DNA of 13,915 nucleotides from an uncultured Eubacteriales bacterium (GTDB taxonomy: Bacteria > Bacillota > Clostridia > Lachnospirales > Lachnospiraceae). Where the stretch lies: assembly GCA_900545455.1 (NCBI GenBank), contig UQZF01000058.1:1-13915 (forward strand), in the 5' to 3' direction. This document shows, piece after piece, positions 6,740-13,120 of this stretch. Each line of letters begins with the position of its first letter. The first letter of the stretch is position 1. Both the position numbers and the translations under genes were made by a program. The notes under the pieces are model-generated. The model was not told the origin of the DNA, made no database searches, and was given only the letters and a program-made list of their open reading frames with translations.

Positions 6740-8797
6740 TTATTCTGTCGCTGTCAAGCCCTCGCCCGAGTTCTCCGCAGACGATGTCTCCTGTGTGGCA
6801 TTTTCGGACGGCACTTCGCCCGACGGCTCCGACTGCTCCTCAGAGGCACCTGTCACATCCTCTCCCGATTCCTCCGCAGTCTCGGATTCGGCTGTCTCAG
6901 TCTGTGGCTCGGTCTGTGTCGGAAGTCCGCCGACATTAATCTCGTAGGACTCATCGACAGGATATATCTCAAGATACGGTATAAGGTCAATCATTATGTC
7001 CCTGGCAAGTTCCTGTGCCGCTCTCGATGTGTCAAAATCTTCAACCTGAGCTTCATCAAGCACCACATAGAAAGCAACCTGAGGATCCTCTGCCGGCATA
7101 AAACCGATAAATGATGTTACATAGTGCTGCTTGTCTCTAGGCTGTTTCTCTGCCGCTCCCGTCTTGCCTCCGACACTGTATCCTGCAATCTTAAGATAGC
7201 CTCCGGTTCCGTAGTCAACAACATTTTTAAGATATCCCCTGAGAACCTTTGACGTCTCCTCAGACACTGTTCTTCTCACAAGGACACTTTCGTTTTCAAC
7301 CAAAACTTCACCGCCTGTACTCTTTATCTCCTTGACAAGATGCGGCTGATAGTAATATCCCCCGTTGATAAGCGAACAGAATGCCGCCATCTCCTGAACC
7401 ATCGTTACGTTGAGGTTCTGACCGAAACTGTTGGTTGCAAGATCGATATCCGTTACAATATCTTTTTTAATGACAAGTCCGTATTCCTCGGACGGAAGGT
7501 CAATTCCCGTCTTGGCACCGAAATTAAATCTGTCCACATAGTTATAAAAAATATCCTTGCCTATAGCTGCCGCCATCTGCATAAGTGCATCATTACAGGA
7601 TTCCTCAAGTGCCTGACTGACCGTCAGCTCACCGTGTCCTTCCGGATGCGCACAGCTTATCTTCGTTCCCATGACCACCTCTGAGCCGTCACAGTAATAC
7701 GACTCGGTACCGTCAAGCACTCCCTCCTCAATTCCGCTCGCAATCGTAAATGCCTTGAACACGGAACCGGGTTCATATATATTGGACACGCAGAAATTAC
7801 TCCATACGTCATAAAGTGCATCGACAGTCTGTTCGTTGTCCATCTGTGCAAGCTCTTCCCCTGTATAATATGTCGAAAGGTCACTCGGATTATTGAGGTC
7901 AAATGTAGGATACTGTGCCATCGACAATATCTGTCCGTTGTTGGGATTCATTATCATAACCGCAGTATGTTTAGAGCCGTAAGCCTCATTGAACTCCCTT
8001 ATTTTATTCTCAACTATACGCTGCACATTGCTGTCTATTGTAAGTTCTATGGTGTTGCCGTTGACTGCGGGCTTTATCGTCGTCTCGACGTCTAAGTCCT
8101 CTCCGACATACCCATACTCTCTTCCGTTGGTTCCCGTAAGATATGAATTGTAATAATTCTCAATTCCTATAACTCCCGTCGACTCTGTGGCATATCCTAG
8201 CACGGATGCCAGCATTGAACCAAAAGGATATGTCCGTATGTATTCCTCCTCAAGCCACGAAGAATTAATCTTGTTATCCGCCTCTTTTGCTGCCTTGTAC
8301 TCCTGCACCTCATCATAAGTCATATATCTCTTAATTCTCTTGTATGCACAGTTGTTACCGCGCTGACTCTCAAATATATCAATGAGCTCCTGCCTGTCAC
8401 ATCCTAAATACTGCACAAGCACGTTGAGATTAAGTTCTCTGTCCGTATCATCAAGCCAGTATGCATTCGGGTCAAGAATAAGATTATACACCTTCTCGGA
8501 GTATGCAAGAACCGTTCCTGTTCTGTCCGTTATATCTCCTCTTTTTGCCAGAATGGTCGAATTTTTATATTTCAAATTATCAAAAACCTTCTTGACATAC
8601 TTGTCCTTGCTGTTCCTGCTTATATTAACCATCACACCTGCAAGCAAAAACAAGGCAACCACGACGAAGCTGACAACTATAATAAGCTTTATCTTCATCT
8701 TCCGTCGTAATTTCCTTGTCTTAATTTTTTTCACAAATGCAAATTGTTTCTTTTCCGAACCGTCATCATTGGACAATTGCGTTCTTGTATCCTTCAT
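6740..8797 (-). CDS. ftsI: Class B penicillin-binding protein, FtsI/PBP2B-like, with acidic C-terminal tail
   Basis: A 685-residue septal D,D-transpeptidase, probable partner of FtsW. The cytoplasmic N-terminus is strongly basic (KKIKTRKLRRKMKIK, 23-37), followed by a membrane helix (about 38-58). The pedestal opens LAKRGDITDRTGTVLAYS (83-100). The transpeptidase domain has S345-V-F-K348 in EPGSVFK, S400-C-N402 and K545-T-G-A548, where the last residue is normally Thr. The fold ends near residue 612 (LIPYLEIYP). From about 626 to 685 a low-complexity tail of Glu, Ser, Thr, Gly and Pro (repeats of ETAE, TQTE) replaces the PASTA domains seen in some relatives. The gene sits directly after ftsL, the normal ftsI/pbpB slot. 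GGAG is 11 nt before the ATG, a rather long spacer; the next Met is residue 34 inside the basic stretch, so this start is preferred. Confidence 0.92.
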   Translation of the reverse strand: MKDTRTQLSNDDGSEKKQFAFVKKIKTRKLRRKMKIKLIIVVSFVVVALFLLAGVMVNISRNSKDKYVKKVFDNLKYKNSTILAKRGDITDRTGTVLAYSEKVYNLILDPNAYWLDDTDRELNLNVLVQYLGCDRQELIDIFESQRGNNCAYKRIKRYMTYDEVQEYKAAKEADNKINSSWLEEEYIRTYPFGSMLASVLGYATESTGVIGIENYYNSYLTGTNGREYGYVGEDLDVETTIKPAVNGNTIELTIDSNVQRIVENKIREFNEAYGSKHTAVMIMNPNNGQILSMAQYPTFDLNNPSDLSTYYTGEELAQMDNEQTVDALYDVWSNFCVSNIYEPGSVFKAFTIASGIEEGVLDGTESYYCDGSEVVMGTKISCAHPEGHGELTVSQALEESCNDALMQMAAAIGKDIFYNYVDRFNFGAKTGIDLPSEEYGLVIKKDIVTDIDLATNSFGQNLNVTMVQEMAAFCSLINGGYYYQPHLVKEIKSTGGEVLVENESVLVRRTVSEETSKVLRGYLKNVVDYGTGGYLKIAGYSVGGKTGAAEKQPRDKQHYVTSFIGFMPAEDPQVAFYVVLDEAQVEDFDTSRAAQELARDIMIDLIPYLEIYPVDESYEINVGGLPTQTEPQTETAESETAEESGEDVTGASEEQSEPSGEVPSENATQETSSAENSGEGLTATE

Positions 8798-8805
8798 ATC
8801 AGATT

Positions 8806-9312
8806 CTACTCCACATCTTTGTACTGGACAACATACTCGCTGTCCTCATGGTCATACGTCACTATCTGATTCTGTGAAGCATAAACCATTCCCAATTCCT
8901 CCGTAGCAACCTTGTAGATATAATCGTAATCAATCGATGAATTGATAGCCATCTCCATATTGTCATTCTCCATGGTCACTGTTGAAAGCTCCTTTCTGAG
9001 GGAAGCAATCTGCTTGGACTTATGGGATATATCAATATTGAGCGATATAAAATTCACAAGCGTCAGGAAAATAACAACCATAGCCGCAGCCATGACCACT
9101 GTGAACGCAAACCCAAAGCTTGCACTTAATCCCTGATTTCTCCTGTTCTCATGAGCCTGCACATGGGTGTGCTCCTGCTCATGAGTATGTACAGGCTGTT
9201 CCACACGCTCACGGCGTGCCGGTGCCGCCTGCACATAAGCTTCCTGCTTACGGGCAAGGTTATCATTAATGTATACTGTTCTGTATGCATTTCTGTCTCT
9301 TCTCTCTGTCAT
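8806..9312 (-). CDS. ftsL: FtsL-like divisome protein with His/Glu-rich cytoplasmic segment
   Basis: A 168-residue bitopic protein. Residues 1-65 are cytoplasmic and polar, with a His/Glu-rich stretch at 42-55 (HTHEQEHTHVQAHE). A transmembrane helix follows at about 66-91. An extracytoplasmic segment at about 92-125 has heptad-like hydrophobic spacing (SKQIASLRKELSTVTMEND), consistent with a coiled coil. The end, KVATEELGMVYASQNQIV, resembles the conserved region after the coiled coil in FtsL/DivIC proteins. FtsL pairs with DivIC/FtsB and FtsQ to activate FtsW-FtsI. Position between rsmH and the first PBP is the standard ftsL slot. The ATG abuts the rsmH stop (TAAATG) and its SD GGGAGG lies within rsmH codons, implying coupling. 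FtsL is poorly conserved, so the call rests on topology and synteny; Bacillus FtsL is about 117 residues, so this N-terminus is long. Confidence 0.85.
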   Translation of the reverse strand: MTERRDRNAYRTVYINDNLARKQEAYVQAAPARRERVEQPVHTHEQEHTHVQAHENRRNQGLSASFGFAFTVVMAAAMVVIFLTLVNFISLNIDISHKSKQIASLRKELSTVTMENDNMEMAINSSIDYDYIYKVATEELGMVYASQNQIVTYDHEDSEYVVQYKDVE

Positions 9313-10263
9313 TTAATCCTCCCGCCTTCTTTCAAAAACTCTGAGCTTTGAACTCTTAGCCCTCTTGTTAACCTCAAGCTCCTCCTCCGATGGTACAATA
9401 GGTTTTCTCGTGATTATCACGCCTTTAGGAACATTTCCGCACACGCACACCGGAAAGTTAGGCGGACATGTACACACGTCGACATTCTTTTTGAAACGGT
9501 TCTTAACAATCCTGTCCTCAAGTGAATGGAACGTGATTATACTCAGCCGACCGCCGTCATTCAAAAGCTCTATCATGTCATCAATGGAATTCTCAAGCAC
9601 CTCGAGTTCCTTGTTGACCTCTATTCTTATCGCCTGAAATGTCTGTTTCGCCGGATGTCCTCCGGTCGCGCGGAACTTCATGGGAATTGCAGCCTTGACC
9701 GCCTCCACAAGCTGTCCTGTTGTGGTAATCCTCCCCACTTCGTTTCTCATCCTGACAATGTGCTTTGCAATATTCTTGGCAAACTGATCCTCGCCATAAT
9801 CCCTTATAATATGGAAAAGTTCGTTCTCACTGTACTCATTGACAACAATCTCAGCCGTGAGGCTCTGTCTGTTATCCATTCTCATGTCAAGAGGCGCATC
9901 GTCATCCTTATATGTAAATCCACGTTCAGCATCATCAAGCTGATGTGAAGATACCCCTATATCAAGGAGTATTCCGTCAACTCTGGTTATTCCGAGTTCT
10001 TCAAGAACCGATCTCATATTCACATAGTTATTTCTGACGATTGTAACCTTGTCGGCAAACGGCTCAAGTCTCTTCGTTGCCGCCTCAATAGCCTCCTCGT
10101 CCTGATCAATGCCTATAAGGCGCCCATGTTCCCCGAGTCTCTCGCAGATATGGTATGAATGTCCTGCTCCTCCGAGCGTACCGTCAACATAGATTCCGTC
10201 CGGCTTAATCGCAAGACTGTCTATAGTTTCATTAAGCAATACCGGTATGTGTTCAAACTCCAT
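9313..10263 (-). CDS. rsmH: 16S rRNA (cytosine(1402)-N(4))-methyltransferase RsmH (MraW)
   Basis: A 316-residue S-adenosylmethionine-dependent methyltransferase that N4-methylates C1402 in the 16S rRNA decoding centre. The start EHIPVLLNETIDSL (4-17) is the family opening. The SAM-binding motif is DGTLGGAGHS (27-36), with IGIDQDEEAI (50-59) for the adenosine side and LLDIGVSSHQLDDAERGF (99-116) at the active site. Later come GGHPAKQTFQAIRIEVN, the HSLEDRIVK motif, and the two-cysteine CTCPPNFPVCVC stretch typical of the family. Full length. AAGGAG (10271-10276) precedes the ATG, and mraZ's TAA stop overlaps that SD. It is the usual second gene of the dcw cluster. Confidence 0.97.
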   Translation of the reverse strand: MEFEHIPVLLNETIDSLAIKPDGIYVDGTLGGAGHSYHICERLGEHGRLIGIDQDEEAIEAATKRLEPFADKVTIVRNNYVNMRSVLEELGITRVDGILLDIGVSSHQLDDAERGFTYKDDDAPLDMRMDNRQSLTAEIVVNEYSENELFHIIRDYGEDQFAKNIAKHIVRMRNEVGRITTTGQLVEAVKAAIPMKFRATGGHPAKQTFQAIRIEVNKELEVLENSIDDMIELLNDGGRLSIITFHSLEDRIVKNRFKKNVDVCTCPPNFPVCVCGNVPKGVIITRKPIVPSEEELEVNKRAKSSKLRVFERRRED

Positions 10264-10274
10264 ATAAAATCTCC

Positions 10275-10712
10275 TTAAATGCTGAATCCAAAGCTCTCCA
10301 TATTAGATGCAATCTCATCAATGTTGTCCTCGTACTCCTTCTGGTCGGCCAAATATCTGTCCTTATTCCAGATTTCGATTCGCTTTGACGTGCCTGCAAG
10401 TACAACCTCCTTGTCAAGCTCTGCATACTCTCTTAACACTGCGGGGAGCAGTATTCTTCCCTGCTTGTCCACCTCACATGTTGCGGCTCCGGCTAAGAAA
10501 AATCTCACGAACTGTCTCGTCCCCTTGTTCGTTATCGGAAGTGTCGCTAACTTCTCCTCGAAGTTCTTCCACTCCTCATTCGTGTATACATACAGACACT
10601 TATCCGGACTCTTGGTGACAACAAATTCATCGCCGAGCTGCTCGCGGAACTTCGCAGGCATTATCAGTCGTCCCTTAGCGTCAATAGAATGACTGTACTC
10701 GCCCATGAACAT
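10275..10712 (-). CDS. mraZ: Transcriptional regulator MraZ
   Basis: A 145-residue DNA-binding protein built from two SpoVT/AbrB-like halves, marked by DAKGRLIMP (11-19) and DKQGRILLP (82-90). MraZ forms a ring-shaped multimer and binds direct repeats upstream of its own operon, repressing it in E. coli. I start at the ATG at 10710-10712, which gives MFMGEYSHSID, matching the family start (MFMGEYQHTID in Bacillus), and places AGGCGG 8 nt upstream. Other in-frame starts exist at 10718 (ATG), 10721 (GTG) and 10706 (ATG). It is the first gene of the dcw operon, and its predicted targets lie at 10772-10809 just ahead of it. Confidence 0.95.
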   Translation of the reverse strand: MFMGEYSHSIDAKGRLIMPAKFREQLGDEFVVTKSPDKCLYVYTNEEWKNFEEKLATLPITNKGTRQFVRFFLAGAATCEVDKQGRILLPAVLREYAELDKEVVLAGTSKRIEIWNKDRYLADQKEYEDNIDEIASNMESFGFSI

Positions 10713-10771
10713 TGTCATCACCGCCTTCCCTCATATTGTACTTCACTTATGTCAAAAAGCAGTCCATATCT

Positions 10772-10809
10772 ACCACTTTCTACCACTTTTTACCACTTTC
10801 CACCACTTA
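10772..10809 (-). promoter_or_regulatory. Array of four MraZ boxes
   Basis: On the minus strand four copies of AAGTGGT occur at an exact 10-bp period. The plus-strand units begin at 10772, 10782, 10792 and 10802; three read ACCACTTT and the outermost ACCACTTA. The box matches the AAAGTGG[T/G] site described for mycoplasma MraZ, and the 10-bp period matches the E. coli TGGGN repeats with 5-nt spacers. One box per helical turn puts all on the same DNA face, suiting a ring-shaped multimer. The array lies 60 bp upstream of mraZ and just downstream of the predicted -10, where a bound protein would block transcription. Self-regulation is inferred from the family. Confidence 0.85.
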
Positions 10810-10816
10810 TGATGCC

Positions 10817-10845
10817 ATTTTATACCTTTACCATGCTAAAAGCAA
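10817..10845 (-). promoter_or_regulatory. Likely promoter of the dcw operon (Pmra)
   Basis: The minus strand shows TTGCTT (10840-10845), 17 nt, then TAAAAT (10817-10822), itself part of TATAAAAT. The -35 is weak (three of six) and the -10 good (five of six). The start of transcription would fall near 10810, so the MraZ boxes would occupy roughly +1 to +38. That agrees with E. coli, where MraZ repeats lie just downstream of the start site. The leader would be about 100 nt. Confidence 0.5.
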
Positions 10846-10899
10846 GTACTTTTTACTTTATTAGAATAAATTACCAATTTTTTATTGTGATTTTTGCAC

Positions 10900-10947
10900 A
10901 AAAAAGCACTGCGGTGCCGTGGCTTTACGCCCGGCACCGCAGTGCTT
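10900..10947 (-). terminator. Strong intrinsic terminator after lgt
   Basis: A perfect 15-bp stem (10904-10918 with 10933-10947), G+C-rich, with a 14-nt loop that can partly pair. On the minus strand it is followed by a run of six T (two of them pairing at the stem base). It begins 27 nt after the lgt stop. The plus-strand side has no T run, so it works for lgt only. It should insulate the dcw promoter from lgt readthrough. Confidence 0.93.
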
Positions 10948-10974
10948 CTGTCTGAATTATATATTAAAAAGCTT

Positions 10975-11835
10975 CTATGCTTCTTTCTGTCTTTTCAATT
11001 TTACGCGGTTGTAGATTACAAAAGCCACCGCCAGTATTATAAGTACTATCGAGAGAACCTGCGATGCCGCTATTCCTCCGAGTGCCTTTATCACAAGCTG
11101 GTCGGTTCTGAGGCTCTCTATCAGGAATCTTCCCACTCCGTAGCCGATAAGGTAGATTGCAAAAATCTCACCGTCGAACTTCTTGTGTCTCTTGTAAATA
11201 CAGATTCCTATAAACAGCAGCAGATTCCACACTCCCTCATAGAGGAATGTCGGGTGCACCTGCACATAGCTTACTCCGTCGATTGTGACAAGATGCTCAA
11301 TCAGTTCCTCGGTAATTCCCTTTGCCTCTGTCACGGGAAGCTGCATTGCAAACAGGCTGTCCGTATAGCCTCCGAATGCCTCCCTGTTAAAGAAGTTGCC
11401 CCAGCGCCCTATTATCTGACCGATTATAAGCCCCTGCACAGCCGTATCCGCCATAAGCCAGAAGTTAAGCTTCTTAACCCTCGTAAATATGAAGAGTGTA
11501 AGCACGGACGCTAGCACTCCGCCGTATATTGCAAGTCCGCCCGCTCTGAAATTGAGTATCTCAAGCGGATGTGCGCTGTAATAATCCCACTCGAAAATCA
11601 CATAATATATTCGTGCTCCGATAAGTGCGGCTATAAGGGTGTACAGCATGAAGTCGACATAGTCGTCAACCTTCTGTCCCGTCTTTTTCGCCTCCCTATA
11701 CGCAACAAGCGCACCCGTGAGCATCGCAAGTCCGATTATCACTCCGTAATAGGCAATCTCGATTCCAAACACCGTGAACGACTTACCCGGGTTCAGTGTA
11801 AGTCCAAGATGCGGAAAGCGTATTGTTGTATTCAT
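10975..11835 (-). CDS. lgt: Prolipoprotein diacylglyceryl transferase Lgt
   Basis: A 286-residue polytopic membrane enzyme that transfers diacylglycerol from phosphatidylglycerol to the lipobox cysteine of prolipoproteins, the first step of lipoprotein maturation. The family signature GRWGNFFNREAFG spans 143-155, with the essential first arginine R144. Also visible are GARIYYVIFEW (73-83), GGLAIYGG (99-106), HPTFLYE (194-200) and GRFLIESLRTD (235-245) with the second key arginine region. Y104 stands where E. coli has H103, as is usual in Firmicutes. About seven membrane helices; short basic C-terminus (KLKRQKEA). GGAGG (11845-11849) lies 9 nt before the ATG. It appears monocistronic, with its own promoter and terminator, and is divergent from ychF. 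Confidence 0.96.
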   Translation of the reverse strand: MNTTIRFPHLGLTLNPGKSFTVFGIEIAYYGVIIGLAMLTGALVAYREAKKTGQKVDDYVDFMLYTLIAALIGARIYYVIFEWDYYSAHPLEILNFRAGGLAIYGGVLASVLTLFIFTRVKKLNFWLMADTAVQGLIIGQIIGRWGNFFNREAFGGYTDSLFAMQLPVTEAKGITEELIEHLVTIDGVSYVQVHPTFLYEGVWNLLLFIGICIYKRHKKFDGEIFAIYLIGYGVGRFLIESLRTDQLVIKALGGIAASQVLSIVLIILAVAFVIYNRVKLKRQKEA

Positions 11836-11854
11836 AAAAACATACCTCCGTCTC

Positions 11855-11867
11855 GCGGCTCTGCCGC
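11855..11867 (-). other. Small hairpin in the lgt leader
   Basis: GCGGC, loop AGA, GCCGC (minus strand) forms a five-pair all-G/C stem between the predicted transcription start (near 11871) and the SD at 11845-11849. Being at the very 5' end of the mRNA, it could protect the message from decay. Role unknown. Confidence 0.45.
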
Positions 11868-11877
11868 TATTCTATTT

Positions 11878-11905
11878 ATTATACCATATAAAAATCCAAT
11901 TACAA
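11878..11905 (-). promoter_or_regulatory. lgt promoter with extended -10
   Basis: The minus strand reads TTGTAA (11900-11905), 16 nt, then TGG-TATAAT with the perfect -10 at 11878-11883. The TGn extension and full TATAAT make this the best promoter match in the window. The leader is about 36 nt. Confidence 0.8.
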
Positions 11906-11923
11906 TAACCTTTACCTTTCGCA

Positions 11924-11952
11924 TTGCTTTTTTCTTATTATTATGCTACTAT
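11924..11952 (+). promoter_or_regulatory. Likely promoter of the ychF-asparaginase pair
   Basis: TTGCTT (11924-11929), 17 nt, then TACTAT (11947-11952) preceded by TGC, an extended -10. Transcription would start near 11959, giving a leader of about 47 nt. It lies back to back with the lgt promoter, with only 18 bp between the two -35 hexamers. Confidence 0.5.
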
Positions 11953-12005
11953 TAGTCGGAATGAATTTTTACTATATATGAGCAAATCAGAAACGAGGAA
12001 TTACT

Positions 12006-13103
12006 ATGAAATTAGGTATTGTTGGTCTGCCGAACGTCGGCAAAAGTACATTGTTCAATTCACTTACAAAGGCAGGTGCAGAATCCGCTAACTATCCGTT
12101 CTGTACAATTGACCCTAACGTAGGTATTGTTACGGTTCCTGATGAGCGTCTCAACAAGCTCGCCGCACTTTATAATTCAGCAAAGATTACGCCTGCAGCA
12201 ATCGAGTTCGTCGATATTGCCGGTCTTGTAAAGGGTGCTTCCAAGGGTGAAGGTCTCGGAAACCAGTTTCTCTCACATATCCGTGAGGTTGATGCCATTG
12301 TCCATGTCGTAAGATGCTTTGAGGACAGCAATATCGTCCATGTGGACGGAAGTGTTGATCCTATAAGGGATATCGACACAATCAATCTTGAGCTCATCTT
12401 CTCCGATATAGACATTCTCGAGAGAAGAATTGCCAAGGTAGGACGTGCAGCCATGAACGACAAGGCTCTCGCAAAGGAGAATGACCTTTTAAAGAGACTA
12501 AAAGCCCATCTTGAGGAGGGCAAGTCTGCAAGAAGCTTTGAGACGGACGATGACGATGAGAAGGCTCTCATCGCTTCATATACCCTTCTCACAGCCAAGC
12601 CGGTAATCTACGCAGCCAATGTATCAGAGGATGATTTGGCAGATGATGCCGCATCCAACAAGTATGTTGCTGAGGTTCGTAAGTTTGCCGAATCCGAAGG
12701 CAGCGAAGTGTTTGTTGTATGTGCAAAGATTGAGGAGGAAATCTCCGAGCTTGATGATTCGGACAAGAAGGAATTTTTAGCCGACCTCGGTCTTTCCGAA
12801 TCAGGTCTTGATAAGCTCATCAGAGCAAGCTACTCTCTTCTCGGTCTTATCAGCTATCTCACGGCGGGTCCTACAGAGACAAGAGCATGGACAATAACCA
12901 AGGGTACTAAGGCGCCTCAGGCAGCCGGCAAGATTCACAGCGACTTTGAGAGAGGTTTCATCCGTGCCGAGGTTGTCAACTATCAGGATCTTCTCGACTG
13001 CGGCTCCTACGCAGCAGCCAAGGAAAAAGGTCTTGTCGGTCTTGAAGGCAAGGATTATGTGGTTAAGGACGGCGATGTCGTTCTGTTCCGTTTCAACGTA
13101 TAA
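12006..13103 (+). CDS. ychF: Redox-regulated ATPase/GTPase YchF (Ola1 family)
   Basis: A 365-residue cytoplasmic P-loop protein of the Obg family that associates with ribosomes and usually prefers ATP to GTP. G1 is GLPNVGKST (7-15) and G3 is DIAGLVKGAS (70-79). The G4 position reads NVSE (205-208) instead of NKxD, the family's reason for relaxed nucleotide specificity. A coiled helical insertion spans about 130-195 (ERRIAKVGRAA, KRLKAHLEEG). The C-terminal TGS domain covers about 280-363 (TAGPTETRAWTITKGTKAPQAAGKIHSDF). The length is that of the family (about 363). GAGGAA lies 5-6 nt before the ATG. First gene of a plus-strand pair with the asparaginase. Confidence 0.97.
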   Translation: MKLGIVGLPNVGKSTLFNSLTKAGAESANYPFCTIDPNVGIVTVPDERLNKLAALYNSAKITPAAIEFVDIAGLVKGASKGEGLGNQFLSHIREVDAIVHVVRCFEDSNIVHVDGSVDPIRDIDTINLELIFSDIDILERRIAKVGRAAMNDKALAKENDLLKRLKAHLEEGKSARSFETDDDDEKALIASYTLLTAKPVIYAANVSEDDLADDAASNKYVAEVRKFAESEGSEVFVVCAKIEEEISELDDSDKKEFLADLGLSESGLDKLIRASYSLLGLISYLTAGPTETRAWTITKGTKAPQAAGKIHSDFERGFIRAEVVNYQDLLDCGSYAAAKEKGLVGLEGKDYVVKDGDVVLFRFNV

Positions 13104-13120
13104 AAACTAAGAGGTTATCT

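Noticed and set aside
6718..6947. Overlapping plus-strand frames rich in Ser and Pro
   Set aside because: They are the complement of the low-complexity tail of the FtsI-like PBP; composition bias keeps stops out of the frames.
10727..10755. Perfect TTGACA at 10750-10755 (minus) close to mraZ, with TACAAT nearby
   Set aside because: TACAAT is only 9 nt from TTGACA, and nothing like a -10 lies 16-18 nt away. A start from TACAAT would leave almost no leader and remove the ribosome site.
10771..10810. Short direct repeats considered as a CRISPR array
   Set aside because: Period is only 10 bp with 2-bp spacers; position and box sequence fit MraZ sites instead.
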